From contig JAQVCX010000003.1 in assembly GCA_028689545.1 (NCBI GenBank), forward strand, positions 32,716 to 96,715: DNA of 64,000 nucleotides, written 5' to 3'. The notes under the pieces are model-generated. The model had not been told where the DNA came from, searched no databases, and saw nothing but the letters and a program-made list of their open reading frames with translations. Shown piece by piece: positions 8,661 through 16,962 of this stretch. The DNA comes from Parabacteroides sp. (GTDB taxonomy: Bacteria > Bacteroidota > Bacteroidia > Bacteroidales > Tannerellaceae). The position numbers and the translations under genes are program-made. Each line of letters opens with the position of its first letter. Within the stretch, counting starts at the first letter, position 1.

Positions 8661-10676
8661 ATGGCGTTATCCTTTGCTAGAAAGGGGTACCTCGCTGGCG
8701 TATTATCTATGCTGGCGATAGGTATGTCCCACGGACAAAGCAAACTCGACTCTATCCAGCACTTGGACGAAGTTACGGTCACAGCCCGGAGTTTCAGCTT
8801 TAAAGAGGTAATTCCTTCCCAAAAACTATCGGGAAAAGAATTACAGAATTTGAACAGTCACACGGTAGCGGATGCCTTACGCTACTTCTCGGGTGTCCAG
8901 CTGAAAGACTATGGGGGCGTAGGAGGTATCAAGACCGTAAATATCCGGAGTATGGGAACGAACCACATGGGTGTCTTCTACGACGGCATCGAATTGAGCA
9001 ACGCGCAAAACGGACAAGTAGACCTCGGGATGTATTCCTTGGACAATATCGAGGAGATCTCTTTATACAATGGCCAGAAGAGCGACATCTTCCAGTCCGC
9101 TAAAGATTTCGGCGCGGCCGGCACGCTTTATCTGCGTTCCCGTCGCCCTCGTTTCAAAGAAGGGAAAACGACGAATATCCGAGCCACGATGAAAGTAGGC
9201 TCCTTCGACGTTATCAATCCCTCGGCCCTGTTCGAATATAAGATATCGGAAAACGTAGCCGCCTCTTTCAGCGCCGAATGGTTAAGCGGAAGCGGTAAAT
9301 ACAAATTCCGTTACCGCCGTATCAACCCCGCCGGAGAGATCGCTTACGATACGACCGCCGTCCGGGAAAACGGGGACATCAACGCCACCCGCCTAGAGGC
9401 CGGGCTGTATGGTAAGATGAGCGACGGCACTTGGAATCTTAAGTTCTACAACTACAATTCCGAACGAGGCATCCCGGGAGCCATCGTAAACAACGTATGG
9501 AGACGTGGCGAACGGGTATGGGACATGAACTCTTTCATGCAAGGCTCCTACATCAAAGAAATCAACAGCAAATTCAAGACACAGGTCAACGCAAAATACG
9601 CCTTCTACCGTACGCATTATGTGAACAACGACGACAAGCTGATTCATGTAGACAACCTGTATAAGCAACGAGAGATTTACCTATCCTCCGCGAACGTCTA
9701 TTCCATCCTCTCGAACTGGGACGTATCCGCTTCTTACGACTTGCAATGGAACAAGATGAACGCCGACATGTATGGATTCGTCTACCCGGAACGCTTCACC
9801 AACCTCCTTTCGGTCGCCACGGCGCTCCGGTTAGGGAAAGTGAAATTGCAGACCAGCGGACTGGCCACCTTTATCAACGACCGTGTAAAGGAAGGCCCCG
9901 CGCCCGAAGCCCGGCAAATCCTTACACCCGCCGTGTTCGCCTCGTATAAGCCGTTCGAGAAACACGACTTTAATGTACGCGCTTTCTATAAACGGATCTT
10001 CCGCATGCCTACCTTCAACGATTTATATTACGCCGATATGGGAAACTCCAAATTAAACCCGGAATACGTAACCCAATATGACGCCGGCTTCGCTTACGCG
10101 AAAACGTGGGAGAACCATCTTTTCTATCGCTTCAAGATACAGGCGGATGGTTATTACAACAAAGTGAAAGATAAGATCATCGCTTACCCCAAAGGCCAGC
10201 AATTCCGCTGGACGATGCTGAATTTGGGTAAGGTAGAAATCAAAGGCATAGATGTCAGCGCGGAGACGACCGTCAATCCTGCAAAAGATCTATTCGTCAC
10301 GTTGCGCGTACAATACACCTATCAAAAGGCCCAAGACTTCACGGATCCCTCGGATACCTATTACGGCGACCAGATCCCTTATATCCCTTGGCACAGCGGT
10401 TCCGCCATCGCGCAAGCCTCCTTCAAGGGATGGAACCTCAACTACAGCTTTATCTATGTGGGAGAGCGGTATAACCAGCAAGAGAATATCAAGTATAATT
10501 ATACGCAACCTTGGTACACCAGCGATATCTCCTTGTCGAAAGATCTGAAATTCAAATTCGGGCTTATCAAGGCCGCCGTAGAGGTAAACAACCTGTTAAG
10601 CCAAGATTACGACGTGATCTTGAACTATCCGATGCCGAAGCGGAATTACAAAGTATCTTTAACCATCGAGCTATGA
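8661..10676 (+). CDS. btuB: BtuB-type cobalamin TonB-dependent receptor
   Basis: A 671-residue outer-membrane receptor. After a signal peptide (about 1-25, ending SHG) comes a TonB box (LDEVTVTARS), a plug domain (about 45-155, LSGKELQNLNSHTVADALRY and VNIRSMGTNHMGVFYDG), then the barrel ending YKVSLTIEL. It has no carboxypeptidase-like N-terminal domain. The cobalamin riboswitch directly upstream and the BtuG-like gene overlapping its stop codon by 4 bp (ATGA) identify it as the cobalamin transporter. In Bacteroides, BtuB and BtuG form a stable lidded complex at the cell surface. It takes up B12 and other cobamides and should be induced when B12 is scarce. Confidence 0.93.
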   Translation: MALSFARKGYLAGVLSMLAIGMSHGQSKLDSIQHLDEVTVTARSFSFKEVIPSQKLSGKELQNLNSHTVADALRYFSGVQLKDYGGVGGIKTVNIRSMGTNHMGVFYDGIELSNAQNGQVDLGMYSLDNIEEISLYNGQKSDIFQSAKDFGAAGTLYLRSRRPRFKEGKTTNIRATMKVGSFDVINPSALFEYKISENVAASFSAEWLSGSGKYKFRYRRINPAGEIAYDTTAVRENGDINATRLEAGLYGKMSDGTWNLKFYNYNSERGIPGAIVNNVWRRGERVWDMNSFMQGSYIKEINSKFKTQVNAKYAFYRTHYVNNDDKLIHVDNLYKQREIYLSSANVYSILSNWDVSASYDLQWNKMNADMYGFVYPERFTNLLSVATALRLGKVKLQTSGLATFINDRVKEGPAPEARQILTPAVFASYKPFEKHDFNVRAFYKRIFRMPTFNDLYYADMGNSKLNPEYVTQYDAGFAYAKTWENHLFYRFKIQADGYYNKVKDKIIAYPKGQQFRWTMLNLGKVEIKGIDVSAETTVNPAKDLFVTLRVQYTYQKAQDFTDPSDTYYGDQIPYIPWHSGSAIAQASFKGWNLNYSFIYVGERYNQQENIKYNYTQPWYTSDISLSKDLKFKFGLIKAAVEVNNLLSQDYDVILNYPMPKRNYKVSLTIEL

Positions 10677-11833
10677 AAAGATATACATTATATATAATAG
10701 GTATCCTGATCGGTATCGGTTGCGCTTTCTCATCCTGCCGCAAGATCGAGATCGTGGTCCCATCGGAATACGAGCTGGTATCCGACGGTATCCATCCCGA
10801 GGCGAATCCCCAAGGGATGTATTTGGTGAACGAGGGGAATATGGGAAGCAATAAATGTACGCTGGATTATCTGGATTACGTGAACGGTTATTATATCCGT
10901 AACCTTTACTCGGAGCGAAACCCGAACGTGGTCAAGGAGCTGGGCGATGTAGGCAATGATATCCAGATTTACGGAAGTAAGCTATACGTCGTAGTCAATT
11001 GTTCCCATAAAGTAGAGGTACTGGATGCCCGGACTTGCGAGCGGATCACGCAGATAGACATCCCCAACTGCCGGTATATCCGTTTCTATCGGGGAAACGC
11101 CTATGTAACCTCTTATGTAGGCCCGGTGCAAATCGACCCGAACGCTCCGCAAGGAGCCGTCTACCGGGTAGATACGACCAGCCTGAAAGTGGACGCCAAA
11201 GTCATCGTCGGTTACCAACCGGATGAGTTAGAGATTCTGGGTGAATATATCTACGTAGCGAATTCCGGAGGATATCGTGCCCCGGAGTACGACAATACGG
11301 TTTCCGTCATCGAGCTAAACCGCTTCAAGCAAGTCCAGAAGATTCCGGTAGGGATCAACCTGCACCGTATCCGTGCGGATAAATACGGTAAATTATGGGT
11401 AACCTCCCGGGGAGATTACGACACGGTACATTCCAACCTGTATGTGCTGCAAAAGCGGAAAGGATATAATGAGATGGTGGTTACCGACACCCTGAATATC
11501 CCTTGCTCCAACCTTTGCATCAGCGGAGATTCCCTTTTCTATTACAGTACGGAATGGAACGTGAACACGCAGAGCAACACCCTCTCGTACGGAATCATAG
11601 ATGTCCGTACCAAAAAGGTGATCAGCACGAACTTTATCACCGACGGTAGCGAGAAAGACATTCGCATCCCTTACGGGATCATGGTCCATCCCTATACGAA
11701 AGACATCTTCGTCACCGATGCCAAGAATTACGTATCCAGCGGAACCCTCTATTGCTACGATAAGAACGGGATACGGAAATGGGGCGTACGCACCGGGGAT
11801 ATCCCCGCCCATATGGTTTTCCTTTATAAATAG
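10673..11833 (+). CDS. btuG: BtuG-like surface lipoprotein (cobalamin-binding beta-propeller)
   Basis: A 386-residue lipoprotein; the lipobox FSSC puts the lipidated cysteine at Cys22. The rest is a YncE/DUF5074-type seven-bladed propeller, beginning at about residue 48 (GMYLVNEGNMGSN) with repeated YVVVNCSHKVEVLD and YVANSGG strands. BtuG proteins bind B12 very tightly and cap BtuB at the surface. A longer reading frame runs upstream to 10511, but the lipoprotein signal and the ATGA overlap with the btuB stop codon make 10673 the right start. Translation is probably coupled to btuB. Confidence 0.92.
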   Translation: MKRYTLYIIGILIGIGCAFSSCRKIEIVVPSEYELVSDGIHPEANPQGMYLVNEGNMGSNKCTLDYLDYVNGYYIRNLYSERNPNVVKELGDVGNDIQIYGSKLYVVVNCSHKVEVLDARTCERITQIDIPNCRYIRFYRGNAYVTSYVGPVQIDPNAPQGAVYRVDTTSLKVDAKVIVGYQPDELEILGEYIYVANSGGYRAPEYDNTVSVIELNRFKQVQKIPVGINLHRIRADKYGKLWVTSRGDYDTVHSNLYVLQKRKGYNEMVVTDTLNIPCSNLCISGDSLFYYSTEWNVNTQSNTLSYGIIDVRTKKVISTNFITDGSEKDIRIPYGIMVHPYTKDIFVTDAKNYVSSGTLYCYDKNGIRKWGVRTGDIPAHMVFLYK

Positions 11834-11842
11834 AACAACGTT

Positions 11843-13123
11843 ATGAGACAAGCTTTATATCTATTCCTTTCAGGTTTCCTGGCATTTCTATCCTGTACCC
11901 AAGACAAGATACAGATGGTCAGCTTGGGTATCGATGATGTCTATTATCTGCCCCGCATGAAGACCTACCTGCTCAGCCCGGCCTTTACCGGCGACGAGTA
12001 TCGGTGGACACTGCACCGGAACGGGACGGACTCTCTCGTATCTACCGAACGTTCTTATATCTTCCTCGCGAAAGACACGGGCACCTATCAGATGACCTTC
12101 CAGATCATTGATAAGGAGACCCTCTATAAGCACGAGTTCCGTTTCGAGGTGATGCAGGAGGAAATAGAATACAGCCCTTATTTATCCAAGGTGTACGACT
12201 TTTGCCCCGCACCGGGTCAGTTCGTCAATACGATGCCCGAATACGAGGAAGGCGATACGAAAGAAACCATCCTGAAGAAGGTAGAGGAGAATATCTCCGG
12301 CACGAACGACGTGATGATCTCCCTCGGAGGATACGGAGGATATGTGATCTTCGGCTTCGACCATACCGTTATCAACGTGAAAGGGAAGCAGGACTTTATG
12401 ATCCTTGGAAACTCTTTCTATTCCGACCTGCCGGAATATCAAGAGAAAAAGGGAGGCAGCTGCGAGCCCGGCATCGTCATGGTCTCTTTCGACACGAACC
12501 AGAACGGCCTGCCGGACGACGAATGGTACGAACTGGCCGGTAGCGAGTACGATAAACCGGAAACCATCAAGAATTATCGCATTACCTATGATCGTCCGGA
12601 TCCCAACAAGATCCCCGAGCCAGACATGAGCCAGCAATGGAGTGATGCCACTTACGTGCCATGGAAAGATAATCAAGGCAATACCGGTTATCTGGCGAAA
12701 AACATATACCATACGCAAAGTTATTATCCGAAGTGGATCGAGGAGCATTCTCTGACTTTCTCCGGTACCCGGTTAAAGGACAACGCCACGGACGAGAGCG
12801 GCTCGGGCAAATACTACGTGCTCTACTCCTATCCATGGGGATACGTAGATAACCATCCGAACGATCACAAGGATCTGAACGGCTTCGATATCGAATGGGC
12901 CGTAGATACGGAAGGCAATAAGGTAGAACTACCCGGCGTAGACTTTATCAAGGTGTACACGGCGGTAAACCAATATTGCGGTTGGATCGGCGAGACCTCG
13001 ACGGAGATTATCCGTGCGCAGGATTTACACATCGCCCCCCCTTCCATCGTCGTACCCGATCCGGTAAGCGAACAAATGAAATCACAATACGATCAAGCAA
13101 TCTTAAAAATAAAAAGCTTATGA
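11843..13123 (+). CDS. Surface lipoprotein of the B12 operon with PKD-like N-terminus
   Basis: A 426-residue predicted lipoprotein (lipobox ending FLSC, Cys18). Residues about 25-105 look like a PKD or Ig-like domain (YRWTLHRNG, DTGTYQMTFQI). The larger C-terminal part carries SLGGYGGYVIFGFDHTV, FMILGNSF, EPGIVMVSFDTN and DDEWYELAGSEYD, a pattern of a surface protein commonly found beside btuB and btuG in Bacteroidales. DTNQNGLPDDE resembles a calcium-binding loop. It starts 9 bp after btuG and overlaps the next gene by 4 bp, so it is part of the B12-regulated transcript. A role in cobamide capture is inferred from position; it could be a BtuH-type binding protein but I cannot confirm that. 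Confidence 0.75.
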   Translation: MRQALYLFLSGFLAFLSCTQDKIQMVSLGIDDVYYLPRMKTYLLSPAFTGDEYRWTLHRNGTDSLVSTERSYIFLAKDTGTYQMTFQIIDKETLYKHEFRFEVMQEEIEYSPYLSKVYDFCPAPGQFVNTMPEYEEGDTKETILKKVEENISGTNDVMISLGGYGGYVIFGFDHTVINVKGKQDFMILGNSFYSDLPEYQEKKGGSCEPGIVMVSFDTNQNGLPDDEWYELAGSEYDKPETIKNYRITYDRPDPNKIPEPDMSQQWSDATYVPWKDNQGNTGYLAKNIYHTQSYYPKWIEEHSLTFSGTRLKDNATDESGSGKYYVLYSYPWGYVDNHPNDHKDLNGFDIEWAVDTEGNKVELPGVDFIKVYTAVNQYCGWIGETSTEIIRAQDLHIAPPSIVVPDPVSEQMKSQYDQAILKIKSL

Positions 13124-14979
13124 AAAAGACGATTACCTTACTTCTCTGTACGTTCGCCACGAGCGGCCTAATGGCCCAAGGCAACACCTCATGGATGGCC
13201 GCCGGCATAGATCCGGCCCAAATGAGGGATGTACCGTCACAATCATCCATCCTACGTTCCGCGGATATGGATTACAGTCAAGGGACATTCATCGTAAACG
13301 AGGATTGGTACGGCCATCAGAACAGTACCGTCAATTTCCTTACTCACGATGGAGAATGGCACTATCGTGTCTTCCAAACCGAGAATCCGGGTCATGAGTT
13401 AGGATGTACCACGCAATTCGGCACGATCTACGGCGATAAGTTCTACTTAGTCTCTAAGCAAGAGCGAGATCCCGGGGCAAAAATCACCGGAAGCCGGTTT
13501 GCCGTATGCGATGCCAAGACCATGAAGGTGATCAAGGAGTTCAAGTATATCGCCCAAAACACCAAGGGTAAATCCATAGCCGACGGACGTTCTTATCTTC
13601 CGGTAGACGAGCACAAAGGCTATATAGGAACCAGCAACGGTATCTGGATTTACGATAGCGATAAGATGACGATCGACAAACAAGTAGAAGGTTCCGGAAA
13701 TCCGAACGCCGATGGATACGGTGAATTGTATTATGCCCAGATCGGAACCATGGTACGAGCCAACGACCTTGTCTTCGCCGTCCATCAACAATATGGCTTA
13801 TTGATAATAGACCCGAAAACCGATAAAGTCATCCGTACCATCGCCGCCCCGATCGAGAAAGAGACCGTAAAAGGGCAAGAGAAGGATATCCAACGGGGTT
13901 TCGGCTCTATCGTTCAGTCCAAGGATGGCACGCTCTGGATCAGCATGACCCAAAATACGGCCGGGGATGGCTCGGCCTTGGAATATATGCTCAACTTAAA
14001 CCCCTATACCTTTCAGGTAGACACGGTAAAGATCCCGTTAAGCGAGACCATCGGTGTCGTCCCGAACTCTTGGTACGCATGGACCGCCGATGGTTTCTGC
14101 GCCAGTGCCAAAGAAAATAAGATTTATTGGAACGGACAACCGAAAAAAGGCAGTTGGTTCACGGGGTATCAAATCTGCGGGTATGATATCGACAAGAAAC
14201 AATTCTTCCAGCTAATCGACCTTACCCAATTGGAAGAGGGAAATTGGCGCTTATACGGAACGGGATTCCGCCTAAATCCTCAGACGGATGAGCTATACAC
14301 CCTTTTGTATCATGAGTTCCAAGATCCTACGCATCTGTTAGCTCGTATCAGTAACAAAGGCGAAGTAATACAAGAATATTCTATGATCGTAAACTATTGG
14401 TTCCCGGCTCTTCCGGTATTTCCGGATAATGCGGCACCTGTAGTTTCCTCCAGCTTCCCTTCTTCTATCAGTCTGACGGAAGACAAGCCCGTCTATAAAC
14501 TCGCCTTAGGTAATATGGTTAGTGACGCGGACAATATGGACGCTGCCATCGTGAAATCGATCTCCTCCGTTACGCCCTCATCTCCTATCAGCGCAATTAT
14601 TCGTAACGACTCATTAATTGTCAGCTCGACCGCTACGACTCCGGAGGATCATCGTTCCACGGTAACGATCCGTTTCAATTCCAACGGTAAAATCATCACG
14701 AAAGATCTTCTTGTTACCACGGGTAATCCCCCGACAAGCGTAGAAGAACTCGCACGCCCGACGCTTCATCTCTACCCTAATCCAGCGGTAAATACCATAC
14801 GAATCAGTATCGGCACAGCCGCCACCGTAGAGATTTACACGACAAACGGCACCAGGGTTCAAAAAGCAGCGATCCAACCGGGTGAATCCATAGACGTAAG
14901 TCATTTATCCCAAGGACTCTATTTCGTCCGTGTAATCACGGGAGAAAAGACAGAGACCGTAAGGATGATCAAGAGATAA
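13120..14979 (+). CDS. BtuG-like propeller with T9SS sorting domain
   Basis: A 619-residue secreted protein with signal peptide MKKTITLLLCTFATSGLMAQ. Residues about 48-445 form a DUF5074/YncE-type propeller related to BtuG (GTFIVNEDWYGHQNS, then NSWYAWTADGFCAS, then YWFPALPVFPDN). A cadherin-like segment follows (about 455-540), and the last 70 residues are a classic type IX secretion sorting domain (LHLYPNPAVNTIRIS, then SHLSQGLYFVRV). It has no lipobox, so it reaches the surface by T9SS rather than by lipidation. The start is set by the signal peptide and by the ATGA overlap with the preceding gene; the open frame extends further upstream without merit. It ends 10 bp before the next promoter. 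Probably a second cobamide-binding surface protein. Confidence 0.85.
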   Translation: MKKTITLLLCTFATSGLMAQGNTSWMAAGIDPAQMRDVPSQSSILRSADMDYSQGTFIVNEDWYGHQNSTVNFLTHDGEWHYRVFQTENPGHELGCTTQFGTIYGDKFYLVSKQERDPGAKITGSRFAVCDAKTMKVIKEFKYIAQNTKGKSIADGRSYLPVDEHKGYIGTSNGIWIYDSDKMTIDKQVEGSGNPNADGYGELYYAQIGTMVRANDLVFAVHQQYGLLIIDPKTDKVIRTIAAPIEKETVKGQEKDIQRGFGSIVQSKDGTLWISMTQNTAGDGSALEYMLNLNPYTFQVDTVKIPLSETIGVVPNSWYAWTADGFCASAKENKIYWNGQPKKGSWFTGYQICGYDIDKKQFFQLIDLTQLEEGNWRLYGTGFRLNPQTDELYTLLYHEFQDPTHLLARISNKGEVIQEYSMIVNYWFPALPVFPDNAAPVVSSSFPSSISLTEDKPVYKLALGNMVSDADNMDAAIVKSISSVTPSSPISAIIRNDSLIVSSTATTPEDHRSTVTIRFNSNGKIITKDLLVTTGNPPTSVEELARPTLHLYPNPAVNTIRISIGTAATVEIYTTNGTRVQKAAIQPGESIDVSHLSQGLYFVRVITGEKTETVRMIKR

Positions 14980-14988
14980 AAATTTCCT

Positions 14989-14996
14989 TACCTTTG
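14989..14996 (+). promoter_or_regulatory. -7 promoter box before third riboswitch
   Basis: TACCTTTG, an exact TAnnTTTG match, lies just after the preceding stop codon and just before the riboswitch. Confidence 0.65.
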
Positions 14997-14999
14997 TGC

Positions 15000-15172
15000 C
15001 CGAATTGGTTTCGTAAAGCCTATTCGGGCATACGGATTAAAAGGGAATCCGGTGAGAATCCGGAACAGTCCCGCTGCTGTGAAACTCCTTTAACATTCTA
15101 ATACTACTTTCGCCACTGGCTCAAGATAGTCGGGAAGGCATTAGAATGGGAGCTAGTCAGAAGACCTGCCAT
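15000..15172 (+). promoter_or_regulatory. Cobalamin riboswitch upstream of a YjjPB/ThrE-type exporter
   Basis: Very similar to the 8410 copy: cgaattggtttcgt, ttcgggcatacggatt, aaaagggaatccggtg, cagtcccgctgctgtgaa, cgccactg, cgggaaggc and gtcagaagacctgcc. A possible expression-platform hairpin (atatcc/ggatat, 15187-15208) lies between it and the start codon at 15233. The gene behind it is not a B12 transporter. Confidence 0.94.
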
Positions 15173-15232
15173 TCATTTAAGATTCATATCCTCGTGGGTT
15201 AGGATATAACGTAAATATAAGAACAAAAAGAA

Positions 15233-16570
15233 ATGATGACAGACAAGGAAGTATTGTTGTTACGGCGTAAATTGGATCTTTTGCTCCGCACGGGAAAATT
15301 GTTGATGGAAAGTGCCGCCGACACGAACCGTATTGAGCGAAACATGAAACGGGTTGCCGCCTTTATGGGTATCCCCGAGGAGAAGTTGCATATCGATATC
15401 CGATGGACCATGATCATGGTGAACGTAAGCGATGAGCGAAACTCATTCTCCAAATTCCAGAAATGTGAGAAGCATGGTATTAACATGACGACGATCTCAC
15501 AGGTAAGCAAGCTTTCATGGCGGGCGATCGAGCAAGATTATTCCTTGGATAAATATGAGGAAGAACTGGAGAAGATCGCTCACCAACCCCGGAATTACAC
15601 CCCTTATATCGTAGCCATTGGAGCGGGATTCGCTTGCGGAGGATTCTGTAAGTTATTCGGATGCGACTGGATGGCATTCCTCTTCGCTTCCATTTGCGCT
15701 TTCGTAGGGTTTAGGGTACGGGCCCGCTGTGTAGAGGCGGGACTTAACGTATATATGAGTATCGCCGCCGCCGCTTTCGTATCCACCTGCTTGGCCTATG
15801 CGTCCTCTTTCTCCGGGCTATCCCACACACCTTATCATCCATTATTAGCCTGTGCTTTATTTATCGTACCGGGCGTACCCTTGATCAACTTCGTGGATGA
15901 TATGCTAGACAATCATTTGCTGGTCGGCATTACCCGAGCCTCCAATACGGTCATGATGGTAGCCGCCATGACTTTCGGTATCGCGTTCGCCATGCGGGTA
16001 CTTGTCATGAATGATGTAGAGATCGATCATAAGTTCAGTGAATTAAGTATGGTTCCACATGATCCATACTACATATACGCGATAGCAGCCGCTATTGCGG
16101 CCATAGGTTTTTCCATGATATTCAACGTTCAGCGTCGTCTATTATGGGTAGTCGCCGTAGGAGGTATCATCGCCGTATGTACCCGTAACTTCGTAAACTT
16201 CGAGTTGGGATATGGTCCCGTGATCGGTTCGTTTATGGGAAGCTTCGTAGTCAGCGTGCTTGCTATCAAGGCCGTCCATTGGTGCCACGTGCCCAATCAT
16301 GTGCTGACCATCCCATCGGTTATCCCCATGATCCCGGGAGTCTTGATGTATCGTTCTCTATTAGCGTTCATCAATCTGCATGGAGTAATCGGTGAGGTCA
16401 CAAACGCGTTCTTCAATGGTATCAACTCCGCCCTTATCATCCTTTGTATCTCCTTGGGAGTAGCTGTCCCGAACATCTTCGCCCGCCGCTACATCGCCAA
16501 AGATCGCCACCGCCACCTACAAGAAGAGTTGGAGAAGCGTAGGCAAAGGGGGAAGTTTATTGAATGGTAG
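15233..16570 (+). CDS. ThrE / fused YjjP-YjjB family exporter
   Basis: A 445-residue inner-membrane protein of the ThrE family. The N-terminal 125 residues are soluble and match the YjjP/DUF1212 part (LLRTGKLLMESAADTNRIE). About ten membrane segments follow, from VAIGAGFACGGFCKLFG onwards, with FIVPGVPLINFVDD and, in the YjjB-like half, VIPMIPGVLMYRSL. Members export threonine and serine (ThrE in Corynebacterium) or succinate (YjjPB in E. coli, as two separate proteins). It is alone behind a cobalamin riboswitch, so it should be expressed when B12 is low. Because succinate-to-propionate conversion needs B12-dependent methylmalonyl-CoA mutase, succinate export is an attractive inferred role. 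Substrate is not provable from sequence. Confidence 0.88.
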   Translation: MMTDKEVLLLRRKLDLLLRTGKLLMESAADTNRIERNMKRVAAFMGIPEEKLHIDIRWTMIMVNVSDERNSFSKFQKCEKHGINMTTISQVSKLSWRAIEQDYSLDKYEEELEKIAHQPRNYTPYIVAIGAGFACGGFCKLFGCDWMAFLFASICAFVGFRVRARCVEAGLNVYMSIAAAAFVSTCLAYASSFSGLSHTPYHPLLACALFIVPGVPLINFVDDMLDNHLLVGITRASNTVMMVAAMTFGIAFAMRVLVMNDVEIDHKFSELSMVPHDPYYIYAIAAAIAAIGFSMIFNVQRRLLWVVAVGGIIAVCTRNFVNFELGYGPVIGSFMGSFVVSVLAIKAVHWCHVPNHVLTIPSVIPMIPGVLMYRSLLAFINLHGVIGEVTNAFFNGINSALIILCISLGVAVPNIFARRYIAKDRHRHLQEELEKRRQRGKFIEW

Positions 16571-16636
16571 AATACAATACCAGTAATACCATTAATAATC
16601 AACCACTTAACCATCGCCACATGTTCTCTATAAAAG

Positions 16637-16748
16637 GCTGTTCAAGTGATCAGTTATTCACTACTTAAGCCGTTAACTAGCGGCTAGGTATAGCCGCTAG
16701 TTGTTCATTTGACAAGTCGCTAGTTATTCACTTCAACAGCCCCAAAAA
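16637..16748. repeat. Cluster of four 23-24-bp degenerate tandem units with flanking inverted ends
   Basis: Units at 16646-16668, 16669-16692, 16693-16715 and 16716-16738. Units 1, 3 and 4 share a gttattcac/gttgttcat block; unit 2 contains the inverted gctag motif. The cluster is bounded by ggctgttcaagtga and tcacttcaacagcc, inverted copies with one mismatch, so a single strand could fold into one large hairpin. Confidence 0.7.
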
Positions 16749-16775
16749 GGCTCCTATTTCCCGAACGGTAGAATC

Positions 16776-16837
16776 CGCAGGTTTCAAGGGAACGACGGGA
16801 TGCGAAAAGGATGACGGCAAGCCTTTCCAGACCTGCG
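16776..16837. other. Possible structured element in intergenic region
   Basis: Cgcaggt (16776-16782) and acctgcg (16831-16837) form a 7-bp stem around a GC-richer 48-nt interior in otherwise AT-rich intergenic sequence. No family is recognised; it could be a small RNA, a 3' UTR structure or chance. Confidence 0.25.
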
Positions 16838-16871
16838 TGTACACTCTTCCCCAGGTAAAGAAATAAAAAAA

Positions 16872-16911
16872 ATCAGTAAGAATCGGGCATAAGAGCACCA
16901 TTCTTACTGAT
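16872..16911. terminator. Bidirectional terminator
   Basis: A perfect 12-bp stem (atcagtaagaat, attcttactgat) with a 16-nt loop lies between convergent genes. It is flanked by an A-run on the left and a T-rich run on the right, so it can terminate in both directions. Confidence 0.85.
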
Positions 16912-16962
16912 CTTTCTTTAAACTACTCTAGTATATTTACAAGAGGCTTATCCAATCATGGC

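Noticed and set aside
10511..10672. Upstream extension of btuG
   Set aside because: It lies wholly inside btuB; the lipoprotein signal begins at 10673 with an ATGA overlap.
12976..13119. Upstream extension of the T9SS propeller gene
   Set aside because: It would add 48 residues before a perfect signal peptide that starts at 13120.
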